Positions 1 through 13,700 of a DNA stretch of 64,000 nucleotides are shown here, piece after piece. The notes beneath the pieces are model-generated. The model searched no databases. It worked only from the letters and a program-made list of their open reading frames with translations, and was not told where the DNA came from. The stretch is from Patiria miniata (taxonomy: Eukaryota > Echinodermata > Asteroidea > Valvatida > Asterinidae): NCBI RefSeq assembly GCF_015706575.1, contig NW_024037076.1, forward strand, positions 4,994,777-5,058,776. The letters are read 5' to 3'. Made by a program: the position numbers and the translations under genes. The stretch's first letter is position 1, and the number at the start of each line of letters is the position of its first letter.

Positions 1-1563
1 CACTGCTTAATATAATTCTAGTTGTGGAATAAAAATATGATTAACACCACACAACTGTTATATTTTGAGCAGCACAATCCTCAAAAACAAGCCTTGCAAA
101 TGAAAGGAATGCCAAGTTTGTTCCAGAAGTCTTGAATTTCTACAATTTTCAATTTGGTTTGCATGAGAACTTTAAAAGAAATGGCAAAAAACAACACATT
201 TTGCAAACCCTGATGTAAGAAACTAATCGTGCTGTATCTGCAGGGAAGGGTCAGCCCAGTGTTATTTCTCCACAGTGGTTCTCCTACTTTTTCCATAGCA
301 GTTTTCCTGTTTGTTTTTTTCATAGCTTGTTTTCTAATTTCAATATCATCCTCCTTTTCCGTTACATTTCCCAATTTTTTTCCCAGGGGAATTTCCCCTA
401 TTTTCCTACGCTGCTTACTGGTAGTGAGAAGTCTGGAAGCCCACTGGCGTCTTCATTGATCTGTCTGAGGTCAAAGCCATGAGGCCAATCATCAGGGTCA
501 GAGGTCGTCTGTAGAGGTCAACAACAACATGCCAGCAATGTTTGAATTCAACTTTTTGACTCGCAGGGAATTGTATTGAGGGCTGAAATCTGACTAGACT
601 ACTAACATCACATGAATGCATACATGTATTAAGGTCGGTTCATAATGCAAAAACAAAAGCGAAGCAAATTTCATGAAGACTTCATGTGAAGTATGAACCG
701 ACCTAAAGATTAGGCTTGGACAATTCGAGAATCACGTACAAATCAGACTATTTTGTTAAGAGCTCAACGAGAAAACCTGAAACTTTTTTCAAATCATCAT
801 CTAGTAACATATGAGTCATAGAATAGAGACTAGGACTTTTGGATCATTTCTCTGAATCAATTTAAAGGGCCCATGCAATGTAATTGTTTTAATGCAATCC
901 TTGAAAATGTACCTTTGTGCCCCAATTAACCTTATTTTCAATTTTCGTTTTGCCATTTTCAAGAATATTTTGGTGCTTTTTTTTTTAGCTAATGGAAATG
1001 TCCATATTCCTGAGCAAAAGTGTGATGTCATTTCAGGCAGAAACCTCAATGTTACAGCTATTTCAGTACCAAAAATTGCCAGAATTTTGGATATTTCGCT
1101 GTCGTAAATATTCTTTTCTTTGGTGATTTGTTGTTGTATCAGTACATGGCAGTGATAAGCCAATGATCAAACTTGTACATGTACACGTAGGTATATGTAC
1201 AAACTACAATACACTTCATGCTCGATTTCCAGACACTGCCTCCTGTTTTATTTTAGATCCAAACAAAATTTGACGATGAGAAAAACTTTCAGTGTTTTCA
1301 CAAAATTAAACAGGCTGAATCACGGTTACAGTAATGGATTCGTCAACTAACAAATCCACTTTTTACTTGAGAAAGTCCAGGAAAAAGTCCAAAAGACAAG
1401 TGCACCATTCATGACACCATTTAATCATGTCCATGATTCTACTAAACTCCAATATTTACATACATGGGAAAAATCCACATTATCAGGTTTTTTCCTCCAA
1501 CAACTGCCAGTGAAATGTATTGCTTATGCTCTCTGCACACCTACAAACTGCACACAAACTTAC
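1..1563. other. Partial whirlin intron 7
   Basis: Continues beyond position 1. Apart from the small foldback at 632-704 I recognise nothing. An open stretch on the minus strand at 81-374 has no splice support or known domain. Confidence 0.5.
632..704. repeat. Small foldback element
   Basis: About 73 bp with 13-bp inverted ends AGGTCGGTTCATA and TATGAACCGACCT. It resembles the smallest MITEs. Confidence 0.6.
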
Positions 1564-1710
1564 CTTGACAAAGGGCGGCAACTGGGCAGGCACGTGTGGT
1601 GGTGTGATCGGCCGAGAGTCGATGGAGCTGGATGAGTAATGACTACTGCTTGAGAACGTGTCCCCAAATAAACTCTCCCTCTCATTCATAAAGTGACCTC
1701 GTTGTCTGGC
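1564..1710 (-). CDS. WHRN: Whirlin exon 7: Ser/Pro-rich linker
   Basis: 49 codons beginning ARQRGHFMNERES, with a serine run, ending QLPPFVK before GTAAGT. It follows ...VESMK exactly as ARQ follows in vertebrate whirlin. It is the last whirlin exon I could find in the window. Confidence 0.85.
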
Positions 1711-4700
1711 CTAATATGGTTAGAGAAAATATATAAGTAATTATCGTTAAAAGAAAATATGATTAAAAAATTACATTAAAATTAGTAATAGGATCCATGT
1801 GGCCTGGGCCCAATTTCATAGCACTGCTTAACAGTAAGCAGAAAAGTTGTGCTTACTATAGCAGAAAGTCATGCTGCTGCTTAAGCACTATTTCATGCCG
1901 TGAACGTGCTAACGGTTGCGCGCGCATGGAGATTTCTATTGTCACGTCACTGATTTAAGCAAAGTTTTCTTCTGGGGTTAAGCATGCTTTTGCTGTGCTT
2001 ACTGCTTAACAGTCCCTATGAAATAGATGGAGGCTAGTTAAGCACAAAGTCCGCTGTTAAGCAGCACTATGAATTGGGCCCTGATCAGGAGAGCCCATTA
2101 CAAGAACAGCAAAAGCTTGAAAGTCTCTGCAATCAAGACTAATATCATTCAAGAAAGTGTATTTTAAAAAGCAAAACTTTGAACTGTAGGCCTATACCGG
2201 TATTAACTTCTCAAAGAAGAACATGCGTGGAACATGTAGATCATTTTGATAAAGTTCAAAATATACTGTCTGGCCAAACATGCACAGTGGAAAGCCTACA
2301 TACATTGTAAAACGTTTGACATACAGTATATATGTACATTTAATGTGAACAAAAGTAAAACACAATCTTCATTGGCATTAAAATTTATAAATACATTTTA
2401 ACAAATTTTACTGTTTGTTGAGTATGAAAGAAAAACCTTTGTAATACAAATAGAGTTGTTTAACATTACAGCAATCACTAAAAAAACATAAATGTATCTG
2501 TAAAGTATCAAGTTAAAGAAAAAAAGAGAAAAAAATGCATGATTTTTTAAATGTCCTTTTATTTGCAGTCCACATTTCAGATCCAGAAATAGGCCCTCAC
2601 AATACACGAACATGCAAATGAAATAATACAGTTATTTTGAACATATCGTCAGAGTTTTCACGAAGAAAGAATTGTGGCCAAGGGGCGTTGAAACATAATT
2701 TTGAGAAAATCGACTTTAAAGTTGAATCCTTTTAAACTGAAGATTTCGCCTACTTTTAGAGGACATGTTGATTATTTTTTTATACCGATAGTAAGCTGAA
2801 ATCTCTCACTTACACATTGTATCAATTGCGAGTCAATTAGACCAATTAATTGCGGAGCAATGAACGTTCATAGTCATTTGTCTCTTCATGAAAACTCAAA
2901 ATTCCACAGGCGATTGGTTTTGCCGGGAAAATTGGCAATGATCCAATTGTCTCTTCGTGAAAACTCAACTCTCCGCTATCCAAACACGCACAAATTGTCT
3001 CTTCGTGAAAACTCAAAATCCCACACGCACTTCGTTTGCCCGCACGCGTCGTTTTGCTTGCGCGCGCTCGAAAATTGTCTCTTTGTGAAAACTCAAAATC
3101 GCACACGTGCGTTATTTTGTCCCCATAGAACAACGTGCATTTTTGCTACAATTGTCTCTTCGTGAAAACTGAAAATACGACTTGGGTGAAATTTTCCCTT
3201 TATTGATTCTCATGATCTCAATAATTTCATCTGATTTTGACAAAATAAATTCGCCAAGATGTCCGTTGCAATACACTTAATCGATTTTGGCCCAAAAAAA
3301 AGAATTTCGAAGATATATTGATTTTTGCCAAAATTGTCTCTTCCCGAAAACTCCGACGATATGTGCCCACAAGCATTAACAAATGTACAGTACTTCATGT
3401 ACATGTACCGTACTTAGATCTTACAAGTGGAAGGGTCATCAGGTCAAGAAAGGTAACCACTGTTCACGCTGATAAAGTCTGGAAATATGACACATGTTTT
3501 TGCCAAGGCAATTTGACATTGGGTTCAGGTTGTGTAAATAAATCCTGCATGTACATGTACACGACCGGTATTTGCAGTTTGTCATGTTTGTGGTTTTCCT
3601 AAGAATGTGTATGCACAGGTAGTGTGTACATGTCTGACGTATTTCTGTCAAAAGTTGGCAAAGTTAAAAGTCTGAGCAAATTAACTGTCACAAAATACCT
3701 GTAATTACCCTTTTTTGGTGAGAGATGGGTGTCTTTTCTTTAAAGCTACAGGTAGCAAAACTTTGGTTGTAATTTTACAAAAAAATTATACATTTTAGAC
3801 AAGCTATACTATACTTATTCACACTTGTCCATATTTAATTTGTGTTCTATTTAGAGAGTTTTTATATGATTTGTACATGTATATTTATCATATCAGTGTC
3901 CCCTTTTAAGATTGGATTAGTAGGCTTCCGAGTCACATTGTTTAAGTACACTTTATTAATCCTGGCCATCTTAATTTGGGTTTGTCTTGTTCCTGTTTTT
4001 ATCTTTTTATACCTGTCCACTAGTTTTGTTCTGTAAAGGTTCATTGTCATATTCTCTGTATTGTTTTTTGTTGTATGAAATCTTGGCTGAATAAATAATA
4101 ATAATAATAATAATCATCTACTTTTTGGATATGAAGGAACATACGGTACATATACCTAGGTACCGGTATTTGTAGCAACAATAATTGTTCTAGTCATAAC
4201 ATTCCCAAACATGTGGTACATATGTTGAAGGTCACATAAACATATTTCTCAACTTCTAACAATGGACATTTCACCCAAACATCATAACAAATGCAAAATA
4301 ATTCAGAAAAATCACATGCACTATACAAATGTAATTTTTATATTCCATTGAATTTAACTCAATTTCATGTTCACTGCATTTTCCCATCAGACAGGCTAGT
4401 TTGAATAAGCATGACTGCATGGTCACCTCTGATAGGCCATCAGCCTCGGTCCAAAATTTTGGCCACCGGGGTATCAAATGAGGGGAATAATCGTCATAGC
4501 GATTTTTGGCAAGGTATAGGGGCCTACACCTCCAGAGTTGGAAAATATGTGATAGCATTGCAGCGGTGGCAGCTTTTTGGGTGTTATCACCCTTTTTTTC
4601 AAACTGTCCATCAAAATGCTTGTTACCACTCTAGGGGCGGTATACCTTGCGCATGCGCACTATAATCATTTATGCACTGATTTGATATTGGCCAAACCCC

Positions 4701-7700
4701 AGGCTGATGGCCTATGAAACTGTCACATGCAATATCACATGATACACCTACATGGTACATGGGGGGTGGAGGTGGGGCAGTGGGGTGCATATGGCTGGTA
4801 GGACGAGGGACCCGGGTTGCTGCAAGGTGGGTTGGGGTGGTTGGGGGCATACAAATCACTTGGCTGTGGAAAGTGGATTCACAGCTGTTTCAATAGGTGC
4901 ATGTGTTAGTTCAATCCATAATACATAAATAGCCTAATGGCCAAGTATTTATGGCCAAAATTAGGGGCTTCATCATCGCAACCCAATTACGCAAAACCAC
5001 CTGCACTGACATCACTACACTGACTAGGGAGTAGGGACTTATAAAATAAATAAAAAGAACAGTACAAAAGCATTGAAAGGTCACAGTGGCAAACAAATAC
5101 TGGCGCAAGGTAATCGGATTGGCAACAGCTGGTCAAGAACAATAGCCCTCAGGCACTGACGGCTATTCTCATACAGTCTCATGTATGATTATTAAATATT
5201 CTGAATATCATCTGTAAGGTCGGTCTAGTACAACCATGTGTTCATATTTCATCAATTGTGTACCAAGTGAAAACTGAAATATGTTTTGCTAGTAGCTGAA
5301 TGCTTAACCTCCTGAATAGTTTCAAAAATAATTTGTGGGTTATGCTACATAATAATAATAATAATAATAATAACGGAGTCTTATATAGCGCACGTATCTA
5401 CCAACAATTAGGTACTCAAGGCGCTGGAAATATGTCAATTATTAAAGAAAGGTAAATAAAGTTTATGAGAAATATGAGACCCATTATGTAGCACCTTATA
5501 ATGGTTTACAAGGTGCTGCGGCGCACATTGCAGCCACTGCCAGAAACACCGGGGCAAACCCCTTCTCTTAGCGAATAGTGTTACTGGGTTCTTTAACGTG
5601 CATTACACAAGACACGGGACCTACGGCTTTACGTCCCATCCGAAGGACGAAGCAATAATGGTAAAGTGCCTTGCTCAAGAGCACAAGCACCATGTTCCCA
5701 CGGTCAGAATTCGAACCCATGCACCATGGCACACGAGTCGAACACCGTAACCATTGGACCACAGCGCCCCGTACATGTGTACGTCCATGTACGGTACCGG
5801 TACTTCAATTTAATAATATGATCATGTTTCATTGTAGCTCATAACTTAAGATAACGCTAGAAAATAGAAGTCAATTTGAAAGTTTGTTTTGTCAAAAGAT
5901 ATAATGCTGATCGTGTTTACCGGCCCGGCTTCCATTAATAAGAAAACAAATTCCACTAGTTGGCGACATTAAGAACATGCAGGTAGGTCATGGGCAGGGT
6001 TTTAATTCTTGAGGGAAATTTGGGGGTAAAATGACCGGGACGACAAAACACAACGTAAATATGGCGCTCCCACGGCACCACACAACCATAAAACAGCGTA
6101 CAAAATTAGTAATTTCTACCTAAAGAAACTGTTCAAATTTTTTTTAAAAATATGTCATTTGAATTGAGAGAAAGCTGCTTTAGGCTGAAAAGGTAATTGT
6201 TTAATGGTTAAAAACACCCTCGACTCTAATTTGATCGACACTAAAGAGGGGCCCTACACTACACGATCGCCGATACAGTCGCATTTAGGCAGCCTCCGTG
6301 GCCCATCTGCAGTTATTATGTGACCTTGGTGCCCTACCTACTGGCCTTTGTGCCCTCTATAATTTTACTTCATTCAAGGCCAATGTGGCATTGCCCTAAA
6401 ACTGACCAAATTCAAGGCCTGTGAGTGGATCATTTAGTGTTTCACACTTCACTTTGAGCCAAGATTGAGCATATTACTCAAAACAAGGGATTTGTACAAC
6501 TAAAAACTCACCTTCATAGACTCGACCTCTCTCTTGAGCACCAATGAATCAAACTGGTCGATATCCCGGGGAAACACAAAGCTACGGATCTCAGAAAACA
6601 ATGAAAACTGCAAAAAAAAAAAAAAAAAACAATAAATAGATAAAAAAGACAAAACAATGAGAAATAATATCCAAAACATAGATGTGTTCATCTCCAGATT
6701 CTATACACAGGTTTTCAGTGTTGAAGTATTGTCTGAATTGTATCCAGTATTAGTGATCTGGGTAATCATTTTAAAAATACTTCACAGGATTGGCAAAGGT
6801 GTACGTCCATTTGATCCGTTCTCCAGATGTGGAAAAGAAAGATGCTGAAGGGCAATTCCAAATTTATTTTGAAAAACCTGCCAGTGTTTGTATGCAGGGG
6901 GCAAAAACTGTCCTAAACATTTTCAGCTGGCTGCAGATTTTTTTTGGGGGGGGGGGGGGGGGTGGGGTGGGGTGGTGGCAGGGGGTGGGGTGGTGGCAGG
7001 GGGTGGGGTGGTGGTGGTGGTTGGGTGGGGGTGAGGTGTCATTCGACCCTTGCACACTTTTTCTTACAGACACATGTACAATGTACAGTGAACAGCCCCT
7101 TTTACAATGTAGGCCCCTTCCTAGCAGTTTCTACAATGAGATTCATTATACATGTATAACTGACGTACAGATCCTTCCCATTTGATTGGTGGAACTCACA
7201 TCACGTGACATTCATTATTGCTCCCATTCACGCCGGGGCACAAAAAGTCCCACTCGCCCATGGTGAATGCGATTTACTATTCAACAGTTAGGATCATCCT
7301 TGTTTCATGGCGCAGTGCAAATGCACTGTGGTGTGTGCACGTTGAGCGCAGCGCGTATTGTCCCCAAGAGCCAGTGGGAGTACAGAGTTGGGTTCAAACA
7401 TTTAGGTGTGGTTTGGAAGAGAGAAATACATTTCCCACCAATTTTGTATAGAAACAGAAGTTCATTTCAACTGTAAATCAACAAATCAAGGATCTATATG
7501 TCAGTTATATAAAACAAATTGAGTGGCTTTACATTGTGAAATGGGAGGAATATTATTGCTCGGTAAAATCTGGACTTTTCCATTTCGCTCGGCGAAGTCC
7601 AGATATTTCCTTGCGAGTATATTCCTCACATTCCACTCTGAGCCGCTCAATTTGTGTACACTATCAAATAATAAAGTGGATATACAGCCTGTCTCAAAAA

Positions 7701-10700
7701 AAAATGGTACAATCAGAAAAAAAATTTGGTTAAATATGAAATTTCAAAATAAGTCATTCTTACTTGGCATAATATTAAAGAACAAAGACTGGGCTTTCCA
7801 ATAGTGTTTGTTTGATCTTATTTGCTTTTGTCAATTCAGAGATATAATCAATTTAGTGCGATACACCAACATCGATTTTGTGCCACTTTTATGCATGGGC
7901 AGAGTTGTTTCGAGTACTGTGCCATGCTGTCTTGAAGCTCACAAAAGATTGCAACTTGGCAAAAGAAACAAACTCGATTTTTGTGTTCCGCAGTAAACTG
8001 GAGTTATCTCTGGATTGACAAAAGCAAATGAGATGAAACAAACAGTATTGGAAAGCCTGGTCTTTTTTCTTTCAAAACGACTTACTTATGTTGAGATTTA
8101 ATATTGAAAAAAAATAATTTTCGATTGTACCATTTTTTTTAGGCAGGCTGTAATGTCTCAGAAACACGGTGCTTGAAAATCTTGAAGGGGGGGGGGGCGC
8201 AGCAAAAAACTTGGATCTACAATGTAGTTTAAAAGTCTTAACCATAATCCAGACTAGTGTCCTGTCTCTTTAAGCCCACCTTTGCATGTGTATTCAGTAG
8301 CTCAAATAGAGCCATCACCAGGGCGTCCACGTTGATGGTCCCGTTCTGGTACTCCCCGAGGTAATACATCATCGTCCCCCGCTCGTTCTCGTTCAGCAGG
8401 TGTCTGGCCTGGTCCTCAATCATGCCCCAGGCCTGGGTGCCTGTGCCCAACGTGGAGTTGTACATGACTTGCGTGCCGGCAATACCCCTGCTGAAGTTGG
8501 ACGCCTGTCAAATAAACAGAGTGAACCTCATAAATTACAAAATTTGGCGTATATCGTTTGTCACTCCTAATAGATTACTAAAGGTACTTGTAATTTTAAG
8601 CACTGGCCCTTTTCAAGAAATTTGGCAGTCAAAGAATTTGACATATAAAATTGTGTTTTATAAACATGTCAATAAAAATTACAAATTACAAAGTTTGGCA
8701 TGAATTGTAGGTCATTATAAAATTGCAACACCGGGGTGCGCCATCTAGAAGTTGACCACAAGACACGAGCACAACAGCTGTAGCAGTCTGCATCTGATCG
8801 CTTGGTTTGGGCGGCTCAACGTCCCCCATGATGGATTAGGAGAATGATGATGATGACGATAAGATTGATGTGGGTCATGATGATATTATTAATCAACATT
8901 CATAAATACCAGACAGTTTACCCCTTCGTATAGGTCGAGAGCTCATCACATGGCCAGTCTTAAATGAATGATAAAGACATGGCTGGCTGGTCTTAAACGC
9001 TTTTCCAGTGTCACATGAAATTTGGACTCCTTTAAATCTGGTGCCTTTTAACGTTTCATTGGTTGAACGTTCACATTCCTTACATAGGCATGCGCAATAC
9101 TATACCAGTAAACCAGTATTTCATAGTCCGAAATTCACACTACATCAGCCCAGCCGCATTTTGTGCGACATCGTGCAGTACGCACGACGCGTACACCAAT
9201 GTCCTTATAAGGTAAGGAGCTGTAGAGGGACATTCCATTTAATAGTCACAGGGGTGTTTCATAAAACATGAAGTAAAATGGTTGGCAACGTCAAGTTTTT
9301 GACTTACAAGTTTTGATTTTTTGACCGAAAAGATTTGTTTTGTTTTTTTACCGAAAAAGGTATGAATGGGAATATGTGCTTGGTCGGCATTAAACACTCT
9401 GTTTTAGACCGGTTGGAATCTGGATGCTAATAATTACCGTCAACTTCGCCAAGGGTAGTTATCACCCATCCAGACTCCAACTGGTCTAAAACTGAGTGTT
9501 TAATACCTCCCAAACACACATTTATTCCCTTACTAATCAGCAATGACTTACGGATACATTCCTACTAAGTTGACCACCATTGAACGCATTTCCATTGGTG
9601 CCGTTGTGCACCGGACCGCTTTCCCCACCGTTGACCACACTCGTGGGTCTGGACACCTGACCGGACAGGTCTGACACCCCGTCCCCCGTAATCCACTGCG
9701 TGCGGTCGATGGTGGTGCGGGCGTACGGGAGCTTGCCGACATCCTTGATGGTCATCATCATCAGCTTGGAAGACTTGAGGATGTTGACCGCCTCTTGGTG
9801 GTGGATGTCTAAGAAGTTCTCCCCGTTGACGTCGAGGATCTGATCGCCAACCTATGAATGAGAATACAGTGAATTTGTAAATTCTGGTGACATGGTTAGA
9901 GTCGAATGTCAACTGGTGAATTATGCATTTATCCAGCCTTGTATGTTTGTTTTTGCTTGTCTTTGCTCCTTTATTTACTTAAAGGGGGGGGGGGGGGGGG
10001 GGGGGGTTAGGGTTGTTTGTGTTTGTTGGGTGTTTGTGTGATCTGATACACTGTGCCCTCTGGAGATGTGCACACAATAGGGAACAAAAGATTGTATACG
10101 TCTCCACAGAGCAATTTCTACAGATGAATACGTCTCCACAAGATTTTCACGAAATAGATATATGGATTTTACTCAAAAACTAGGAATTTCCAAGGTGGGT
10201 TGATCTGTCGCAAATGGAAGAGTTTTAGAAAAGGGATATCCAAATTTCAGCCTAGGAAATTAATTCTGGTTAAAATAAGAGCATTTTCAAACTTCACTTT
10301 CAAACTCGAAAACTTTACTACATGAGAACAAAGAAATGTCTCCACAAGAATACGAATTTCAGTATGTGTGTATGTTTGTTTTTGGCTTTTTGTGTGAGTT
10401 TTATTTTCTATGTCCTTTTTTTGTGCAAATATCCTGCCTTGAATCATGTTTATTGTTTGTCTTTGCTTCTCCTATTTGCCTTTTGCTTAACGTTTTCTTG
10501 TATGTTTATTGGGGTGTTGGGTTGTTTGTTTGTTTGTTATTTTTAGTTTGGTTGTTTGTTTGTTAGTTATGTAATGTTCTATGTGCTTAGATTTGTCTAT
10601 TTTTCCCCAATGCATTTCTTGCTTTGTGTGTTTGTCTCCTATTAGTCTTGTTTGTCTTTTATTTAGTTTTAAATTTGTTTGTTTTGCTTCTTGGTTATTT

Positions 10701-13700
10701 TGCCTGTCTGTCTGTTTGTCATCCTTCATTTCTGTGTCTAATCAAATTGCACTGTTGTAGTTGGAGAGCCTCTCGACAAGCTTTTAATTTAGCTTTTTAG
10801 GCAATATCCCTCAGGCCTGCATATATGGTACAATTTAATGTGTAATGCTTTTTAATGTTTTTGTTTGATTAAATTTTTATGTAATTGAATATTAAAACTA
10901 AATATAACTAAAAATATTTGCCTGAGAAATTAAAAGAGCTGGGACGGAAATCCCAGTGGGTAATTCTATAAAGCTGGCCCTTTGAGTCTAGCAAAAACCA
11001 ATTGAGTAAAGCTTACCTTGAGACCAGCGTATTCAGCCACAGAGTATGCATCCACACCAGTGATGTAAATGCCCAGACTGAACTCATGACCACCCCTTAT
11101 CATCAGGCCCAGGCTCTGGCCATCATCAACAACAAGGTTCACCTGAAAGACAGAAACCAAAAAGTGTATTTCATACATCTGTCGTATATTCAAGGATATC
11201 AAATAAATAATCTACAGTGAAATCTGCGTAAGTCAAAACCTGTTAAGTCAAAATCGTTTTAACTCAAAGTAAGAACTTATTCCCATCAATTGTTGTTGAA
11301 AAGAAAATCCATTGGATAACTCAAAACTCTGCTTTACTCAAAATTTGAGCCAATTCCCCTGAGTTTTGACTTATCAAGATTTCACTGTACTGTACATGAA
11401 TGTATGTAATTGAACATTTACAGTTCTAAACAATGTGCAACACAAATTTTGTACATTGTATTGTACACATAAACTTCCAAGACTGGATTTGATTCATCTT
11501 GTAGATAGTGCCCTCTACCACCCCGAAAGCTTGATACACTAGCTTGTCTGAGATTGGAAATGGCTGCATTATTAAAACAAAATCCAAATCCAGTCTTTGA
11601 CTAAGACTATCTAGTTTAAGTAGCCTATGTACCTTGAGTGAGTATACTGGTATGTGACCTGTCACCACAAAATGAGCTTGAAGTCAGAAATTACCATTTC
11701 TTCAAAATGGCGCATGACTTGTAAAAACTGATTCTCATGTGCAATCCATACTTGTATATTCTCCCGGATTCCGTATACATTCTGCGGATTTTAAATTGGT
11801 TTTTAACTCGTTGTTTTAACTACATTTTGTACTTTGTACCCAGTATCTTATCAGTGGGTTTGTTATGACTATGTTGTTTTAATTCGCTATTCTGTAGTTT
11901 TTAAGGTATTTGTAGTATTGGTATTTTTAGTTTACAAATGTAGGTTTGTATTAGAAGCGCTTTGATGCCGTTGCTTTATGCGCTATATAAGTCAGGTTTA
12001 TTATTATTTTTATTATTATTATTATTTTGCAGTACACGGTGGTGCAAGCCAAAATTTGAAGGGATGGTCAATTTTTTTGTTTTCAGATGAACCTCAATCT
12101 GTACAATAATACCGGTACATTTCTCAATTTTCTGTTTGTTCTGTCTAACATCTTGAAAACCGATTTCATCCTGTTTTATATGTTGATACAGACACAACTG
12201 CAGGATTCATAAATGCAATTTTTCTCAAAAATCAGTCTGACCTCTTCAAGTAAGTTGGTGGTCTATATAAATTTCCATTACTGAACTTAATGCATACACT
12301 AAATTTACCACTGAAAGCTCTTGTTCCACAGAATCCAGATAAATCTCACTTCTTCAAGAGTCCAACTTTTTAGCTCATTTTGTGACGTCACATATCTTCC
12401 ATTTTGGCAAAACCCATTAAAAAAAAATCACCTTCTTCTCATCACCATCCTTCAAGAGATTCAGCCCGCTCTTCCTGCCCAGCGACTCCGACATCCTAGC
12501 CCCCATCAGGTCGACATCAGGGGGGCGACACACTGCGCCCCTGAGGGTCTACCCAGGTGTAGGTCTGGTGGGAGACAAAAGAGCCGGGCAACCTGCCGAC
12601 GGACTTGACATACAGGACGAGCTTCTTGGCATTCTTGAGCACCTGTTAAAATTGGATTCAAATGTAAGCAATATTAGGAAGCTTTGTTTAAACTTTGGGC
12701 TTAGCACCTCAGCCGCCAGACTGAAGATTAAAAATATAACAATAATATTGTCACTTAGTATTAAAAACAAGTGAAAATTATTTTTCTTGTTCAATAAAGA
12801 AAAAATCATCATATTAGGCCCAAAAAAAATAGTTCTGCTTTCAGTTTCCCTACCCTATTCTGACAGCCCCTATCCTATTTTTGTATTGGGAAAATGAGAC
12901 AAAAACACCCAAAACCATCAATTTTGACCTTTTACCTTTGACTACGCAGACGCCACCATATGATCGCGTACACAAATAAAATTGGCAAAAAAAATTCCCT
13001 ACCTATCGACCCTATTTTCAAATGCCATGTAATCGGAAACAGAACTGTTTTTTTTTTTTTGCCTTACCAAGAATCACATCAGAATACTTGTACACATGTA
13101 CATGTACACCTGTACTTAATTCCAAATACACATTCACACATACCGGTACATTCAGATGATTCTATGAAAACCACACTTACCAATGACTTTACAATTTATT
13201 TTTGAAAGATTAAAAAAAGTTTGTCCATTTTTGGCTCATTAACTTGCTGTAGATCTACATGAAATATTTTTGGTAGAGACCTGAAATTTTCGTGAATGGG
13301 AAAATAAATTGTATATAATGTAGACAACATTCAGGGATAACATGCTAAAATTATCAGTTTTAGTTCGATCGGTATGATTTTCAAATGCCTATAAAAGTTT
13401 TGAATGAGAATTTATAGGCTACTGGTTAAAAAAAAATTGAAAAGATTTCTCATAAAGGGACACAATTTTCACTGGTTTTTTTTTCTGCAAATTCTGATAC
13501 TACATTTTTTGTACACGTCTGTTTTGAAATACATGTACTGTAATATTTTTGGGCACACTTTGTGATAAAAAGAAAGCCTTCAAAAATGGTTTCTCTTCTA
13601 AATGACATGTATTTTGGTTGAGACTCTAAAAAAAAATATATTCCTCCCACCCAGGTTTTGCCAACAACATAATTTTATCCAACAAGATATGTCTTGCAAA

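Larger units (their letters stand above)
1711..6511. other. Whirlin intron 6 (4.8 kb)
   Basis: Holds several elements listed separately (1806-2081, 2641-3364, 4410-4735, 5349-5771) and an AAT microsatellite at about 4092-4114. No further exon is supported. Confidence 0.6.
6608..8279. other. Whirlin intron 5
   Basis: Holds the G-rich tract, a repeat shared with 34866-34990, a hairpin and a TA-flanked MITE, all listed separately. Confidence 0.6.
11143..12431. other. Whirlin intron 2
   Basis: Contains the pogo-like MITE at 11215-11387 and a SINE/LINE tail at 11954-12027; otherwise nothing recognised. Confidence 0.6.

Noticed and set aside
81-374. Charged open frame on the minus strand as a possible further whirlin exon
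   Set aside because: No acceptor/donor pair in phase 0 and no resemblance to whirlin's C-terminal part or PDZ3.
6790-7185. 131-codon frame with Gly/Trp repeats
   Set aside because: Product of the G-rich tract, no splice or domain support.
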